A DNA stretch of 64,000 nucleotides from Lacimicrobium sp. SS2-24 (GTDB lineage Bacteria; Pseudomonadota; Gammaproteobacteria; Enterobacterales; Alteromonadaceae), in assembly GCF_002201535.1 (NCBI RefSeq), contig NZ_NIWW01000002.1:434001-498000 (forward strand), in the 5' to 3' direction. Shown here piece by piece: positions 37,787 through 46,085 of the stretch. Below the pieces are notes generated by a model. That model was not told where the DNA came from, did not search any database, and saw only the letters and a program-made list of their open reading frames with translations. Position numbers and translations under genes: made by a program. Each line of letters starts with the position of its first letter. The stretch's first letter is position 1.

Positions 37787-38590
37787 ATGCACAAAAATAC
37801 TCGTCTGGTGATCACCGGGGGCGGCTCTGGTCTGGGGCGCGAACTGGCGTTAAAGTGGGCTCAACAGGGTGCCGCCATCTGCATTTGTGATCGCGATGGA
37901 AGCAGCGCCAGGCAGGTGGCCGATGAGGTTAACCAGGCCGGGGGCAACAGTTTTGCAGTGCAGGCGGATGTCACCTCTGAGGCGGACTGGCAGAGTGTTG
38001 TAGAAGCCGTAACAAAGGCCTGGCAAGGTATCGATATTCTGATCAATAACGCAGGGGTCGCCACCGCCGGCAATTTTGAGACCGAGAGCATCGAGCAGTG
38101 GCAGTGGATTCTGGATATTAATCTGCTTGGTATCGTGCGTGGTTGTCAGGCTTTTCTGCCGGTGTTTAAGGCACAGGGCAGCGGTCAGATCATCAATGTG
38201 GCGTCACAGGCCGGTATCACGCATATGCCCTGCATGGGCAGTTATAATGCGGTTAAGGCGGCGGTGATTGCCTTTTCCGAAACACTCAAACTGGAACTGG
38301 CGGGTGACAATATTCAGGTGTCCGTGATATGTCCGTCCTTTTTTAAAACCAACCTGGATCAGTCCATGCGCACGGCGCAGCCCCATTTCAGGGCAAAGGT
38401 GGCGCGGTATTTTGAGCGCGCCTCCATGACAGCCGAACAGGTGGCCGAGTATATCTACCAATCTGCACAAACCGATGCCTTTATGGTGTTACCGCACAAA
38501 GAGGGACGCAAAGCCTGGTACCTGAAGCGTTTCTTACCTAACCGGCGTTATATCAATATGATGTTGAAAATGACCCGACCCAGGAAATAA
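37787..38590 (+). CDS. Short-chain dehydrogenase/reductase
   Basis: A 267-residue SDR with ITGGGSGLGRELA, NNAGVATAGNFE, the catalytic Ser in NVASQAGITHMP and YNAVKAAV with the Tyr/Lys pair. AGGAGG stands 11 bases before the ATG. It is last in the operon beginning at 33986. Its longer C-terminus (LPHKEGRKAWYLKRFLP) is typical of SDRs grouped with lipid-type substrates. The two adjacent SDRs are not close copies of each other. Confidence 0.88.
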   Translation: MHKNTRLVITGGGSGLGRELALKWAQQGAAICICDRDGSSARQVADEVNQAGGNSFAVQADVTSEADWQSVVEAVTKAWQGIDILINNAGVATAGNFETESIEQWQWILDINLLGIVRGCQAFLPVFKAQGSGQIINVASQAGITHMPCMGSYNAVKAAVIAFSETLKLELAGDNIQVSVICPSFFKTNLDQSMRTAQPHFRAKVARYFERASMTAEQVAEYIYQSAQTDAFMVLPHKEGRKAWYLKRFLPNRRYINMMLKMTRPRK

Positions 38591-38630
38591 CAGGTAAACT
38601 ACTGCAAAAAGGTTCACTCCGGAGCGTTTG

Positions 38631-40187
38631 ATGTATCGACGCAAGCTGATTAGTTTCGCCGCGGTGTCATTGGGTACCGCAGTGATTGCCGCCGTGGCGG
38701 TGATCTGGTCGACCCGTATGACGCAAAATCATATCGATCAGGTCAACATCGCTAATACCCTGCTATCTGAGCACCTGTTGCTTTCCAGTACCTCTTATCG
38801 GCTGTTTAAACAGCTCACCGACGAAATTCTGGTGGGGGAGTCGGCAAATCAGGCTCTGGTGCGTAATAAACGTGCCGCCATTTCTGAGTCACTGGGTAAA
38901 ATTCGGTTACTGGAAGAGAGTCAGCGCCAGGCCTTAGGGGTGGAGAACACCCGTGGGACTGTTGAGGACACGGACGATCTGGAGCGTCTGATTGATGATG
39001 TGATTGCCGATTTTGAATTGATTGCCAGTGATGATGCCGCCCGACCCGATGTGGAGCAGATCCGTTTTGTACTTGAAGAGCGTATCGATATCGCATTTCG
39101 CGAAGCCATTAACTCGGCAGTGGAGCGGCAAAGTTCGGTGGTACGTGACATGAACAATCGCATCGAGAATGTGCACCGGCTGATTTTCTGGGCTGCCCTG
39201 TTTCTTGCCGTGGTTGCGGTGTTATTCGCCGTGCTGGGATGCGTCAATCTGATCCGCGCCATAAAAACGCCGGTGGATTCACTCACTGACGGTGCCGAGC
39301 AAATTGCCAAAGGCAATCTGCAACACCGTGTGGAACGTGGTTTCGATACCGAGTTTGATCAGATTGCTCGTGCCTTCAATTTTATGGCTGATAAGCTGAC
39401 CGAGCAGAACAGTATGCGTGAACAGAACCGTCAGCAGCTGGAAAAAATGGTCTCTGAGCGCACCGCGGAACTGACCCGTGCCAATGATGCACTGCGCAAC
39501 AGCGCGCAGGTGCGTAAGAGTTTTCTTGCGGATGTCAGCCATGAACTGAGAACCCCGCTGACCATTATCCGTGGTGAAGCGCAGGTGGCGCTGCGCAAGA
39601 AAGACCGCGATGTTGCAGAATACGAGGATGCCCTTAGCTGCATTCTGGAGCAATCGGTGTCTTTGGGGCGGCTGGTGGATGATCTGTTGCTGATTGCGCG
39701 GGCAGAGTCTGACAGTTTGCATATTGAGCGACAGGTGTTCGACATTAATGCCTTGTTGCGGGAAAGTTGCCGCGATGTGCAGCGATTGGCCGATAAACAG
39801 CAGATTGAAGTTCAGTGTGAGCAAGGAGAACAGCCGCTGATGGTGGCCGCAGATGTGGAGCGTATTCGCCAGCTCATGCTGATTTTACTGGAAAACGCCC
39901 TGCGTTATTCCGGCGGTGGTGCCCATGTCCGGGTTTGGGCAGTCACAGAGAATGAGCACTTATTGGTAAGTGTCCAAGACGATGGGCGAGGCATAGAAGC
40001 GCAGGACCTGCCCTACATTTTCGACCGTTTCTATCGCGGCGCTTCCACTGCACGGGGCCAGAACGAACAAGGGCTGGGGTTGGGGCTGGCGCTGGCAAAG
40101 GCTATCGTCAGTGCTCATGGTGGCGAAATTCGGGCAAGCAGTCAGGCAGGACAAGGGACCATCATGCAATTTACCTTACCGGGATAA
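38631..40187 (+). CDS. Sensor histidine kinase
   Basis: A 518-residue inner-membrane kinase. It has two membrane helices (about residues 7-28 and 188-212) around a roughly 160-residue helical periplasmic sensor and a HAMP domain (IKTPVDSLTDGAEQIAKGNL). A coiled linker leads to the DHp domain with the phospho-acceptor His in DVSHELRTPLTIIRGE, and then HATPase_c with LENALRYSGGG, DDGRGIEAQDLPYIFDRF and GLGLGLALAKAIV. ATG 38631 follows GGAG. The response regulator begins 4 bp after its stop. The signal sensed is unknown. Confidence 0.93.
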   Translation: MYRRKLISFAAVSLGTAVIAAVAVIWSTRMTQNHIDQVNIANTLLSEHLLLSSTSYRLFKQLTDEILVGESANQALVRNKRAAISESLGKIRLLEESQRQALGVENTRGTVEDTDDLERLIDDVIADFELIASDDAARPDVEQIRFVLEERIDIAFREAINSAVERQSSVVRDMNNRIENVHRLIFWAALFLAVVAVLFAVLGCVNLIRAIKTPVDSLTDGAEQIAKGNLQHRVERGFDTEFDQIARAFNFMADKLTEQNSMREQNRQQLEKMVSERTAELTRANDALRNSAQVRKSFLADVSHELRTPLTIIRGEAQVALRKKDRDVAEYEDALSCILEQSVSLGRLVDDLLLIARAESDSLHIERQVFDINALLRESCRDVQRLADKQQIEVQCEQGEQPLMVAADVERIRQLMLILLENALRYSGGGAHVRVWAVTENEHLLVSVQDDGRGIEAQDLPYIFDRFYRGASTARGQNEQGLGLGLALAKAIVSAHGGEIRASSQAGQGTIMQFTLPG

Positions 40188-40191
40188 GGCG

Positions 40192-40863
40192 ATGCGGATT
40201 CTCATCGTTGAAGACGAAAAGCGGGTAGCGAGCTTTCTCAGCAAGGGATTGCTGGCAGAGGGGCATCAGTGCGAATGCGCCTATGACGGGGAGCAGGCTA
40301 TTGAGGCGTTTACCACTGCGCACTACGATGTGATCATTCTTGATCGTATGTTGCCGGGTATCGATGGAATGGCGGTGCTGAGGGAGATACGCAAAGTCTC
40401 TGCATCCTCTGCCGTGTTGATGCTGACGGCGCTCAATGAAACCGAAGACAAAATACTGGGCTTGCGCATGGGCGCCGACGATTATCTGGGCAAGCCCTTT
40501 GACTTTGAAGAGCTGCTGGCACGTATTGAGGCCCTGGCAAGGCGCACGCCAGCGGTGTCCAATAGTGAAAACGAATTACGGGTCAGTGAGCTGTGTCTTA
40601 ACACCGACACCCATAAAGCCTACCTGTCTGAACAGGAACTGGAGCTGACACGGCTGGAGTTCGAGCTGTTACGACTTTTTATGAATAGTCCGGGAAAGGT
40701 GCTTTCCCGGGAGCGGATCCTGAGCCGGGTATGGGGCAGTACCGAAGACCCGCTGACCAACGTGATAGATGTCTATATACGTCGACTGCGGGTTAAACTC
40801 TCTCCTTTGCCGATGGACGTTATCGAAACCGTCCGCGGCGTGGGCTACCGGCTAAAAGTGTGA
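40192..40863 (+). CDS. OmpR-family response regulator
   Basis: A 223-residue regulator. The receiver domain has the acidic pocket VEDEKR, the phosphorylated Asp in IILDRMLPGIDG and Lys in DDYLGKPFDFEELL. The C-terminal winged helix carries LTRLEFELLRLFMNSPGKVLSRERIL, TNVIDVYIRRLR and VRGVGYRL, as in OmpR/PhoB and CusR-like proteins. It forms a pair with the kinase just upstream. The ATG at 40192 gives the canonical MRILIVEDE start; upstream codons lie inside the kinase gene. Confidence 0.94.
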   Translation: MRILIVEDEKRVASFLSKGLLAEGHQCECAYDGEQAIEAFTTAHYDVIILDRMLPGIDGMAVLREIRKVSASSAVLMLTALNETEDKILGLRMGADDYLGKPFDFEELLARIEALARRTPAVSNSENELRVSELCLNTDTHKAYLSEQELELTRLEFELLRLFMNSPGKVLSRERILSRVWGSTEDPLTNVIDVYIRRLRVKLSPLPMDVIETVRGVGYRLKV

Positions 40864-40935
40864 TGTCATAAAAAGGTCAAAGTCTTTGCGTTGAAAAGAC
40901 AGCGAAGGGGACCTCAGACTTTGTCAAAGCGACCT

Positions 40936-41991
40936 TTATCGGCGTTGCCGGTACGATCGGCGTCTGAGGTAATAAGCGATGCCAGTTAACGGCAGTATCA
41001 TCAGCGTCACACCTGCCAACGTGCTGATAAGCAGGTAAAGGGTCCCGCCGACAGCAGCAACATGCAGTGGGTAGAGGGTATGGGAAAGCTGATTTCCTGT
41101 TGCCGTTTGCCGCACACTCTCCAGTTCAATAAGATGCCCCTGTTGAGGAGAAAACCCCAGGTAACTCCTGCCATTGGGATGCCATTCATCATCAAATTTC
41201 AGCCGCATTCTGTCTTTGGAGAGATACATAAGGCGCGGTGTGGCACCGTCAAACAGGGTATCCGCCAGCTCAACACGACGCTGCCAGTTTGGTGCCTGTG
41301 GCGCAGGCGAGGGGATGCTCGGTTGCTCTCCGGCTTCTGGCATCAGGCTGACCAGCAACTGGTTCACTGGCTGAGCATATATTATGGCGGTGCCAGTTCC
41401 GAGGATAACTACCATGGGTATGATCATCACAACCGCACTGACTTTATGCAGCTCGCTCAGTGTTTGCAGTCCTTTTCGGGTTTTCAGACTGAACCAGTGA
41501 ATGGTGAAGTGACGACGGGATAAGCCATAGCGAGGCCACCAACGAAGGAGCCCGGTTATCACCAGTAACAGGCTGGCCAGGCCAAATATTCCTGACAGAT
41601 CTTTACCGGTTTTCCCCAGCATCAGGTCATGATGCAATGAGACAAAGACATCAAAAACATCACCGTGCTGCTCCCGCTTCAACAACAATCCTGATTCGCC
41701 AAAGTACCAGCGTGTTTTCGCCTTATCCACCACTTCCAGCCAGGGCGTGGTTTCTGTCGGCATATAGGCATAACCCTCTGTCAGCGGGGGTGTCAATCTG
41801 TCCAGCTGACTGGCGGCCTGAGTTAGAGTGAGCGGTGATTCAAGATTAAGGGCAGGGTAGGTGAGTTTTAGTAATGCTGGCTTGTAATACAGAACCGTGC
41901 CGGTCACCGCCATCAGCAACACCCACAGGCTCAGTAGCAGGCCGAGCCAGGTGTGGGTGAGCTGGTTGACGCGCTTTAATGCCTGGTGCAA
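40936..41991 (-). CDS. PepSY-associated membrane protein (siderophore-uptake partner)
   Basis: A 351-residue membrane protein with four hydrophobic helices. The first is in HTWLGLLLSLWVLLMAVTGTVLYY; PepSY-like periplasmic segments and conserved His (SLHHDLMLGKTGKDLSG, LHKVSAVVMIIP, LYPLHVAAVGG) follow. The PepSY_TM family is often encoded beside siderophore receptors and may help reduce or release iron. It follows the TonB-dependent receptor gene with a 4-bp gap, so the two are probably one Fur-controlled operon. Confidence 0.88.
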   Translation of the reverse strand: MHQALKRVNQLTHTWLGLLLSLWVLLMAVTGTVLYYKPALLKLTYPALNLESPLTLTQAASQLDRLTPPLTEGYAYMPTETTPWLEVVDKAKTRWYFGESGLLLKREQHGDVFDVFVSLHHDLMLGKTGKDLSGIFGLASLLLVITGLLRWWPRYGLSRRHFTIHWFSLKTRKGLQTLSELHKVSAVVMIIPMVVILGTGTAIIYAQPVNQLLVSLMPEAGEQPSIPSPAPQAPNWQRRVELADTLFDGATPRLMYLSKDRMRLKFDDEWHPNGRSYLGFSPQQGHLIELESVRQTATGNQLSHTLYPLHVAAVGGTLYLLISTLAGVTLMILPLTGIAYYLRRRSYRQRR

Positions 41992-41995
41992 CGCT

Positions 41996-44089
41996 TTACC
42001 ACCCGTACTGCCAGCTTAGGGTTACCGTGCGACCACGCCCGCTGAAGTTGCGGTTATCGCCGCCAACACTTTGTGCGTAGTAGGTAAAGTAATATTCATT
42101 CAGCAGGTTTTCTACTCCCAGAGTAAAGGTGCCCGAGCTCAGGGTATCCAGTGTCGCAGTGGCATTGACAGTATGGTAGCCGTCGAAGTCGTTAATGCTG
42201 TTGCCTGCGCCGGCATCACGGTTAAACAACCGACTCCATTGTACCCGTGTAAGCAGCATATCCGTCCAGCTTTGCTGCCAGCTCAGGTTTAAGCGCCGGG
42301 GGGCGATATTGCGACCAGATAACGCCTGATCCACACGCTGATCACCGTCACTGTCAAATTCACCCTCGGTATCGGCGTAGCTGGCAGATAACCGGGTATT
42401 GGCTGACAACATATAGCTGGCGGTAAGCTCAAAACCATCAATTTCGGTACGCTCACGCTTTACGCTGTATATGCCATCGGCGTCGGCCTGAAGGCGGGCG
42501 CCCAAGTCAGAATCGGAGGTAAAATAGCTGGCACTGAAAGACACGGCATCGCCGTTGTATTCGATACCTGCTTCCTGGTTGTCGGCGATCACCGGTTGCA
42601 GATCCAGAAAGCTGGAAACGCTGAGATCAGGTTCACTGATCCCCCGCAGGACCCGTCCCACATCGGGCATACTGAAGCCTTCTGAGTAGCTGGCGTACAC
42701 GCGCCAGTCACCGGAGAGCTGATAGACCGCCCCGACATTATGCAGCAGCTCGTTAAAGGAGGGCTCACCACCATTCACAAAGGTGCTGTTGTAAGATGCC
42801 AGCGTGGTGAAATCGTCGACTTTGAGCTTGCCATATTCATACCGTGCTCCGGCGCTAAGGGCCACCTGGCCCAACTGATAGCGAGCCTGAATATAAGGTG
42901 CCCAGTTAACAAATTCAGTATCAGGCACCCACTTTCGGCCTGTCTGGGCCAGTTCCTGAAACGTGGTGTCATTTAAAAAGTCGAGACCGGCCGTGATACC
43001 CAGTTGCGTGTCGGCAAGGTTCTGCCAGTTCATGGTGATGCGGGAACCGTACTTACGCGAGTCGTTACGGGATTGGTCAAACAGGTTGTCGCCATAATCG
43101 GGATCCTGAAAGGTTCCATAGCGACCGCCACCATAGAGGGCTGAAAAGTCCTGGAGAAACAGCTGCCAGTTTAGTTTGCCCCCAAACAAGGCATGGTGAT
43201 GATAGGTAAGACTGGCGGTGGTGACCCTATTTTCAGGGCTGTCCCCTTCAGCTTCCCCCGCCACTGATATGGCAGGGATACCGGCTTCGCGATCGCCATC
43301 TACAGTGCCATAGTCACCGTTACCGGCCATGTCGAAGTGATTGATCATAAACTGCAATGACTGCGCCTGATCGATGGTATAGCCAAGCTTGGCAAAAAGG
43401 TCATAGCTGCTGGAGTCCATGGTGTCACCCTGTACCCCATCCAGACCGATCAGCTGGCCCTCACCATCCACATACATGCCGGTTTCTTTCACCTGCACGC
43501 CCAGCACAGTCTGCCATTTTTCTGCGTGCTGTCTGAACAGGTAGCCGGCTTGATAGGTGGCGCTGTCTGACAGCTCATCAGGTGAGGCTGTGAGCCCGGC
43601 ATTGATTTCATGGGTGGCACCGTTATGTGCCGACTTGGTGACAATATTGATGATGCCGCCGCTGGCGCCCATTCCCTGTATGGCACTGGCACCATGAATC
43701 ACTTCCACGCGTTCAATCATGAAAGGGTCGATAGTGTAAGCCGCACGGGAGCCATTACGTAGAGGGTTGGACTGCGGAATACCGTCGATCAGGTAAAGAG
43801 GTTGGCGGCCTCGCAAGGTTTCACCAGCACTGGTGAGTTTCTGGCGTGAAGGGGAAAAGGCCGGGATCATATTGCCCAGAATGTCGGAAAGCGATTGGGC
43901 GACGTTAAGCTGCGCGCGAATTTCTTCCCCGCTGATAACAGATACCGTAGCAGGAATCGCACTTTGTGGCACGGATGTTCGGGTGGCGGTGACCTCAATC
44001 ACATCATCAACTTCGACGTCGGCCAAAGCGGGCAAAGAAAGCGAGGACAGGACAGAGAGCAAGGCAATGTAAACGGGTGTTTTTTTCAT
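41996..44089 (-). CDS. TonB-dependent siderophore receptor
   Basis: A 697-residue outer-membrane receptor: signal peptide (MKKTPVYIALLSVLSSLSLPALA), TonB-box-like DDVIEVTAT, plug domain (SLSDILGNMIPAFSPSRQ, RGRQPLYLIDGIPQSNPLRNG, IERVEVIHGASAIQG), and a beta-barrel ending FSGRGRTVTLSWQYGW. The plug resembles ferric-siderophore receptors. A Fur-box-like site lies 30 bp upstream, and the PepSY membrane partner follows. The specific siderophore cannot be told from the sequence. Confidence 0.92.
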   Translation of the reverse strand: MKKTPVYIALLSVLSSLSLPALADVEVDDVIEVTATRTSVPQSAIPATVSVISGEEIRAQLNVAQSLSDILGNMIPAFSPSRQKLTSAGETLRGRQPLYLIDGIPQSNPLRNGSRAAYTIDPFMIERVEVIHGASAIQGMGASGGIINIVTKSAHNGATHEINAGLTASPDELSDSATYQAGYLFRQHAEKWQTVLGVQVKETGMYVDGEGQLIGLDGVQGDTMDSSSYDLFAKLGYTIDQAQSLQFMINHFDMAGNGDYGTVDGDREAGIPAISVAGEAEGDSPENRVTTASLTYHHHALFGGKLNWQLFLQDFSALYGGGRYGTFQDPDYGDNLFDQSRNDSRKYGSRITMNWQNLADTQLGITAGLDFLNDTTFQELAQTGRKWVPDTEFVNWAPYIQARYQLGQVALSAGARYEYGKLKVDDFTTLASYNSTFVNGGEPSFNELLHNVGAVYQLSGDWRVYASYSEGFSMPDVGRVLRGISEPDLSVSSFLDLQPVIADNQEAGIEYNGDAVSFSASYFTSDSDLGARLQADADGIYSVKRERTEIDGFELTASYMLSANTRLSASYADTEGEFDSDGDQRVDQALSGRNIAPRRLNLSWQQSWTDMLLTRVQWSRLFNRDAGAGNSINDFDGYHTVNATATLDTLSSGTFTLGVENLLNEYYFTYYAQSVGGDNRNFSGRGRTVTLSWQYGW

Positions 44090-44118
44090 GGTCTCATCGC
44101 GTTGTTGTTAAAAGAGGT

Positions 44119-44137
44119 GCGAATGATAATAGTTCGC
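44119..44137. promoter_or_regulatory. Fur-box-like operator
   Basis: GCGAATGATAATAGTTCGC contains the Fur hexamer-like AATGATAAT and has inverted GCGAA/TTCGC ends. It lies 30 bp upstream of the minus-strand siderophore receptor, where iron repression would be expected. Confidence 0.65.
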
Positions 44138-44444
44138 AATAACATGATCAAGTAAAGAACTACATCAAAGACAGAAAGCGTTGTCGTTGTGTTATCAGCA
44201 CAACAAACTACTCTTCACCGATGCAAAAGAACCCGGAACTTGAATCAACAGGGCGTGAATGCAGGTCGCTCAGGAAACCCAAATGTATTTGCCTGGGAAA
44301 GTATCTTAATGAGTAAACGGGGAGGAAAAGATCCTGAGCGAGTGAATTGGCAGTCTTTTAATAAAGTTACCGCAGATCATCCTGAGTAATCTGCAGTTAG
44401 CAGGTTATGAGCTATCGCTGATAGCTTTGGCTATTAAGAGGAAG
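44138..44444. other. Non-coding gap between the siderophore receptor and cytochrome genes
   Basis: No gene is supported here. A 66-codon open frame at 44189-44389 lacks a good ribosome-binding site and any family resemblance. A hairpin (AGCTATC-GCT-GATAGCT, 44410-44426) lies about 20 bp beyond the stop of the minus-strand cytochrome gene and may end its transcript, though no T-run follows. Confidence 0.5.
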
Positions 44445-44972
44445 TTATCTCTTTGTCCTGTAACCGGTAATCATAGGACGCACTAAAGGAATGTGGCCCC
44501 ACCAGCCAACTATGAAGACGGCTAAAATATGGAGGAGAACGATGGCGTATAAAAGGTCAGACAAAAAGCCGTGGATATCTTGCAGTAGCGAGTTTCCAAA
44601 CCATGCATCGATTTCTTCCATCATAAACCCTGTAACCGCCAGCCCGATAAAAGAGAACCAAGTCGCAAAAATCATCAGCCAGCCAACAGGATTATGACCA
44701 GTATCAAAAGGTATCTGCCGATGCCTGAGATGGTGAAAGTGTTGTTTGAAGTTACCCGGATGTAGCTGCAAACTCTGAAAACTGGCGTAACCGGTGCTCA
44801 GACATGCCCATAATAATCGGACAAGAACAACAGTAAAGGCTGTATAGCCAAGCCATTGATGGATATCTCCGCCCGGCTCCAACAGGAAGTAGTTAAGTGT
44901 GAATACAGCGACCAGGATCCAGTGCCCGATGCGCACTATCGGATCCCAGATTTTTATGGGTACACGACTCAA
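44445..44972 (-). CDS. Cytochrome b561-type membrane protein
   Basis: A 175-residue four-helix membrane cytochrome (cytochrome b/b6, hydrogenase b-type family). Haem-ligand His are in IGHWILVAVF, DIHQWLGYTAF, DIHGFLSDLLY and VLLHILAVFIVGWWGH. The N-terminal VKIWD-like PIKIWDPIVRIGHW start is typical. It is 2 bp after a PepSY lipoprotein gene, a common partner, suggesting a small electron-transfer pair in the inner membrane. The donor and acceptor are unknown. Confidence 0.9.
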   Translation of the reverse strand: MSRVPIKIWDPIVRIGHWILVAVFTLNYFLLEPGGDIHQWLGYTAFTVVLVRLLWACLSTGYASFQSLQLHPGNFKQHFHHLRHRQIPFDTGHNPVGWLMIFATWFSFIGLAVTGFMMEEIDAWFGNSLLQDIHGFLSDLLYAIVLLHILAVFIVGWWGHIPLVRPMITGYRTKR

Positions 44973-44974
44973 TA

Positions 44975-45259
44975 TTAGTGAGCTTCTTTTTTGACGATGG
45001 AACCATCTACCGGATTAAAGTAAATCTCGACTTTATCGTCATTTGCGTCTTTACCGTAGATCTCATAACAGCTCCCCTCGGTGACTTTAAACTCATTGAT
45101 TTGATAGCCACTATTTAGCAGGTTTTCCTTAAAAGCCTCTTTGTCCATCCACTCGCTTTGCGGAGCAGTGGTGCAAACTGTGACCTTATCTGCGACACCG
45201 CAGCCGGAAAGCATCATTGCAACCGCTGCTGCAGACATAAAATATTTCGTTTTCATCAT
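44975..45259 (-). CDS. PepSY-domain lipoprotein
   Basis: A protein of about 94 residues with a lipoprotein signal (MKTKYFMSAAAVAMMLSGC). A small PepSY-like domain follows: LNSGYQINEFKVTEGSCYEIYGKDANDDKVEIYFNPVDG, shown by its GYQI, CYEIYG and VEIYFNP segments. GGGGG precedes the MMK start; an upstream in-frame ATG at 45292 would spoil the signal peptide. It is co-transcribed with the cytochrome b561-type gene. Confidence 0.8.
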   Translation of the reverse strand: MMKTKYFMSAAAVAMMLSGCGVADKVTVCTTAPQSEWMDKEAFKENLLNSGYQINEFKVTEGSCYEIYGKDANDDKVEIYFNPVDGSIVKKEAH

Positions 45260-45302
45260 AAAACCCCCTTCATGGCTAAAACACGAATACACAACAAATC
45301 TA

Positions 45303-45842
45303 TTAATAAAGCAAGACTTTCAGGCCAATTAGGATCAGGATAATACCGCCGAATAGCTCGGCCTTACTCTCCAGCCATGTGCCACTTTTTGCGCCAATAA
45401 AAACACCTGCCATACTGAAGATAAATGTCGTTACACCAATTAGCAGACACGCAAGCATTGGTGTAACGTCCAGCAAAGTAAGGGAGAACCCGGCAGCCAT
45501 CGCATCAATACTGGTGGCAATAGCCAGTACAAACATGATCCTATGGTTTATCTGAGATATATCTTCTTCAATACCTTCCTGGCGGGATTCTATGATCATC
45601 TTGCCACCAATAAACAAGAGTAAACCGCAAGCGATCCATGGGGCAATACTTTCAATCCACCCGAAGACGCCTTTACCTGCAGCATATCCGATGAAAGGCA
45701 TCACACCCTGTGCGACGCCAAAGTAGATCCCTACCCACCAGCCTAATGCTAATCTTCGATGTTCATATTTAGCGCCCAGACCCACCGATACGGCTAACGC
45801 ATCCATGCTAAGGGCGATGGCTAAAATCACAACTTCAATCAC
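45303..45842 (-). CDS. mntP: Manganese efflux pump MntP
   Basis: A 179-residue, six-helix inner-membrane exporter. The paired motifs [14 protein letters not shown] (helix 1) and [14 protein letters not shown] (helix 4), each with a membrane-embedded Asp, define MntP. Gly-rich [14 protein letters not shown] ends the protein. The start is GTG at 45842. I looked for a yybP-ykoY manganese riboswitch in the 120 bp upstream and did not recognise one. Confidence 0.93.
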   Translation of the reverse strand: MIEVVILAIALSMDALAVSVGLGAKYEHRRLALGWWVGIYFGVAQGVMPFIGYAAGKGVFGWIESIAPWIACGLLLFIGGKMIIESRQEGIEEDISQINHRIMFVLAIATSIDAMAAGFSLTLLDVTPMLACLLIGVTTFIFSMAGVFIGAKSGTWLESKAELFGGIILILIGLKVLLY

Positions 45843-46040
45843 GTGTACAACCTACGGTAAGAAAGTGAGCGCATAGTAGCAAAACAGGTCTGCTCATGTT
45901 AAATCATCAGCTCAGGGCAGTATTTCATATCTCACGTTAACTGCGCACATTCTGATGCCCTCTGGAGTGATATTTAGCTCAATCCAGGTTTGTACAAAAG
46001 CGACATTAAGGACGATAGCTGATTTTGGAATACTCATATA

Positions 46041-46066
46041 AAAAAGGGGCCCGCCGGGCCCTTTTT
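46041..46066 (-). terminator. Terminator after the RND pump (bidirectional form)
   Basis: AAAAAGGGGCCC-GCC-GGGCCCTTTTT is a near-perfect palindrome with A and T tails on both sides, 20 bp beyond the RND stop on the minus strand. Confidence 0.85.
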
Positions 46067-46085
46067 ACTTGCTGAATATTAACGA

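Noticed and set aside
44189-44389. 66-codon open frame between the siderophore receptor and cytochrome genes
   Set aside because: No ribosome-binding site, no recognisable motif, and the region has a Fur site at one end and a hairpin at the other. Not supported as a gene.
44511-44526. Sequence ACTATGAAGACGGCTA resembling the TGTATGAAGAC box
   Set aside because: It is inside a coding region, lacks the TGT start of the core and has no promoter near it.
45843-45960. Possible yybP-ykoY manganese riboswitch before mntP
   Set aside because: No conserved GGGGAG-type core or suitable stems could be recognised by eye; a covariance-model search would settle it.
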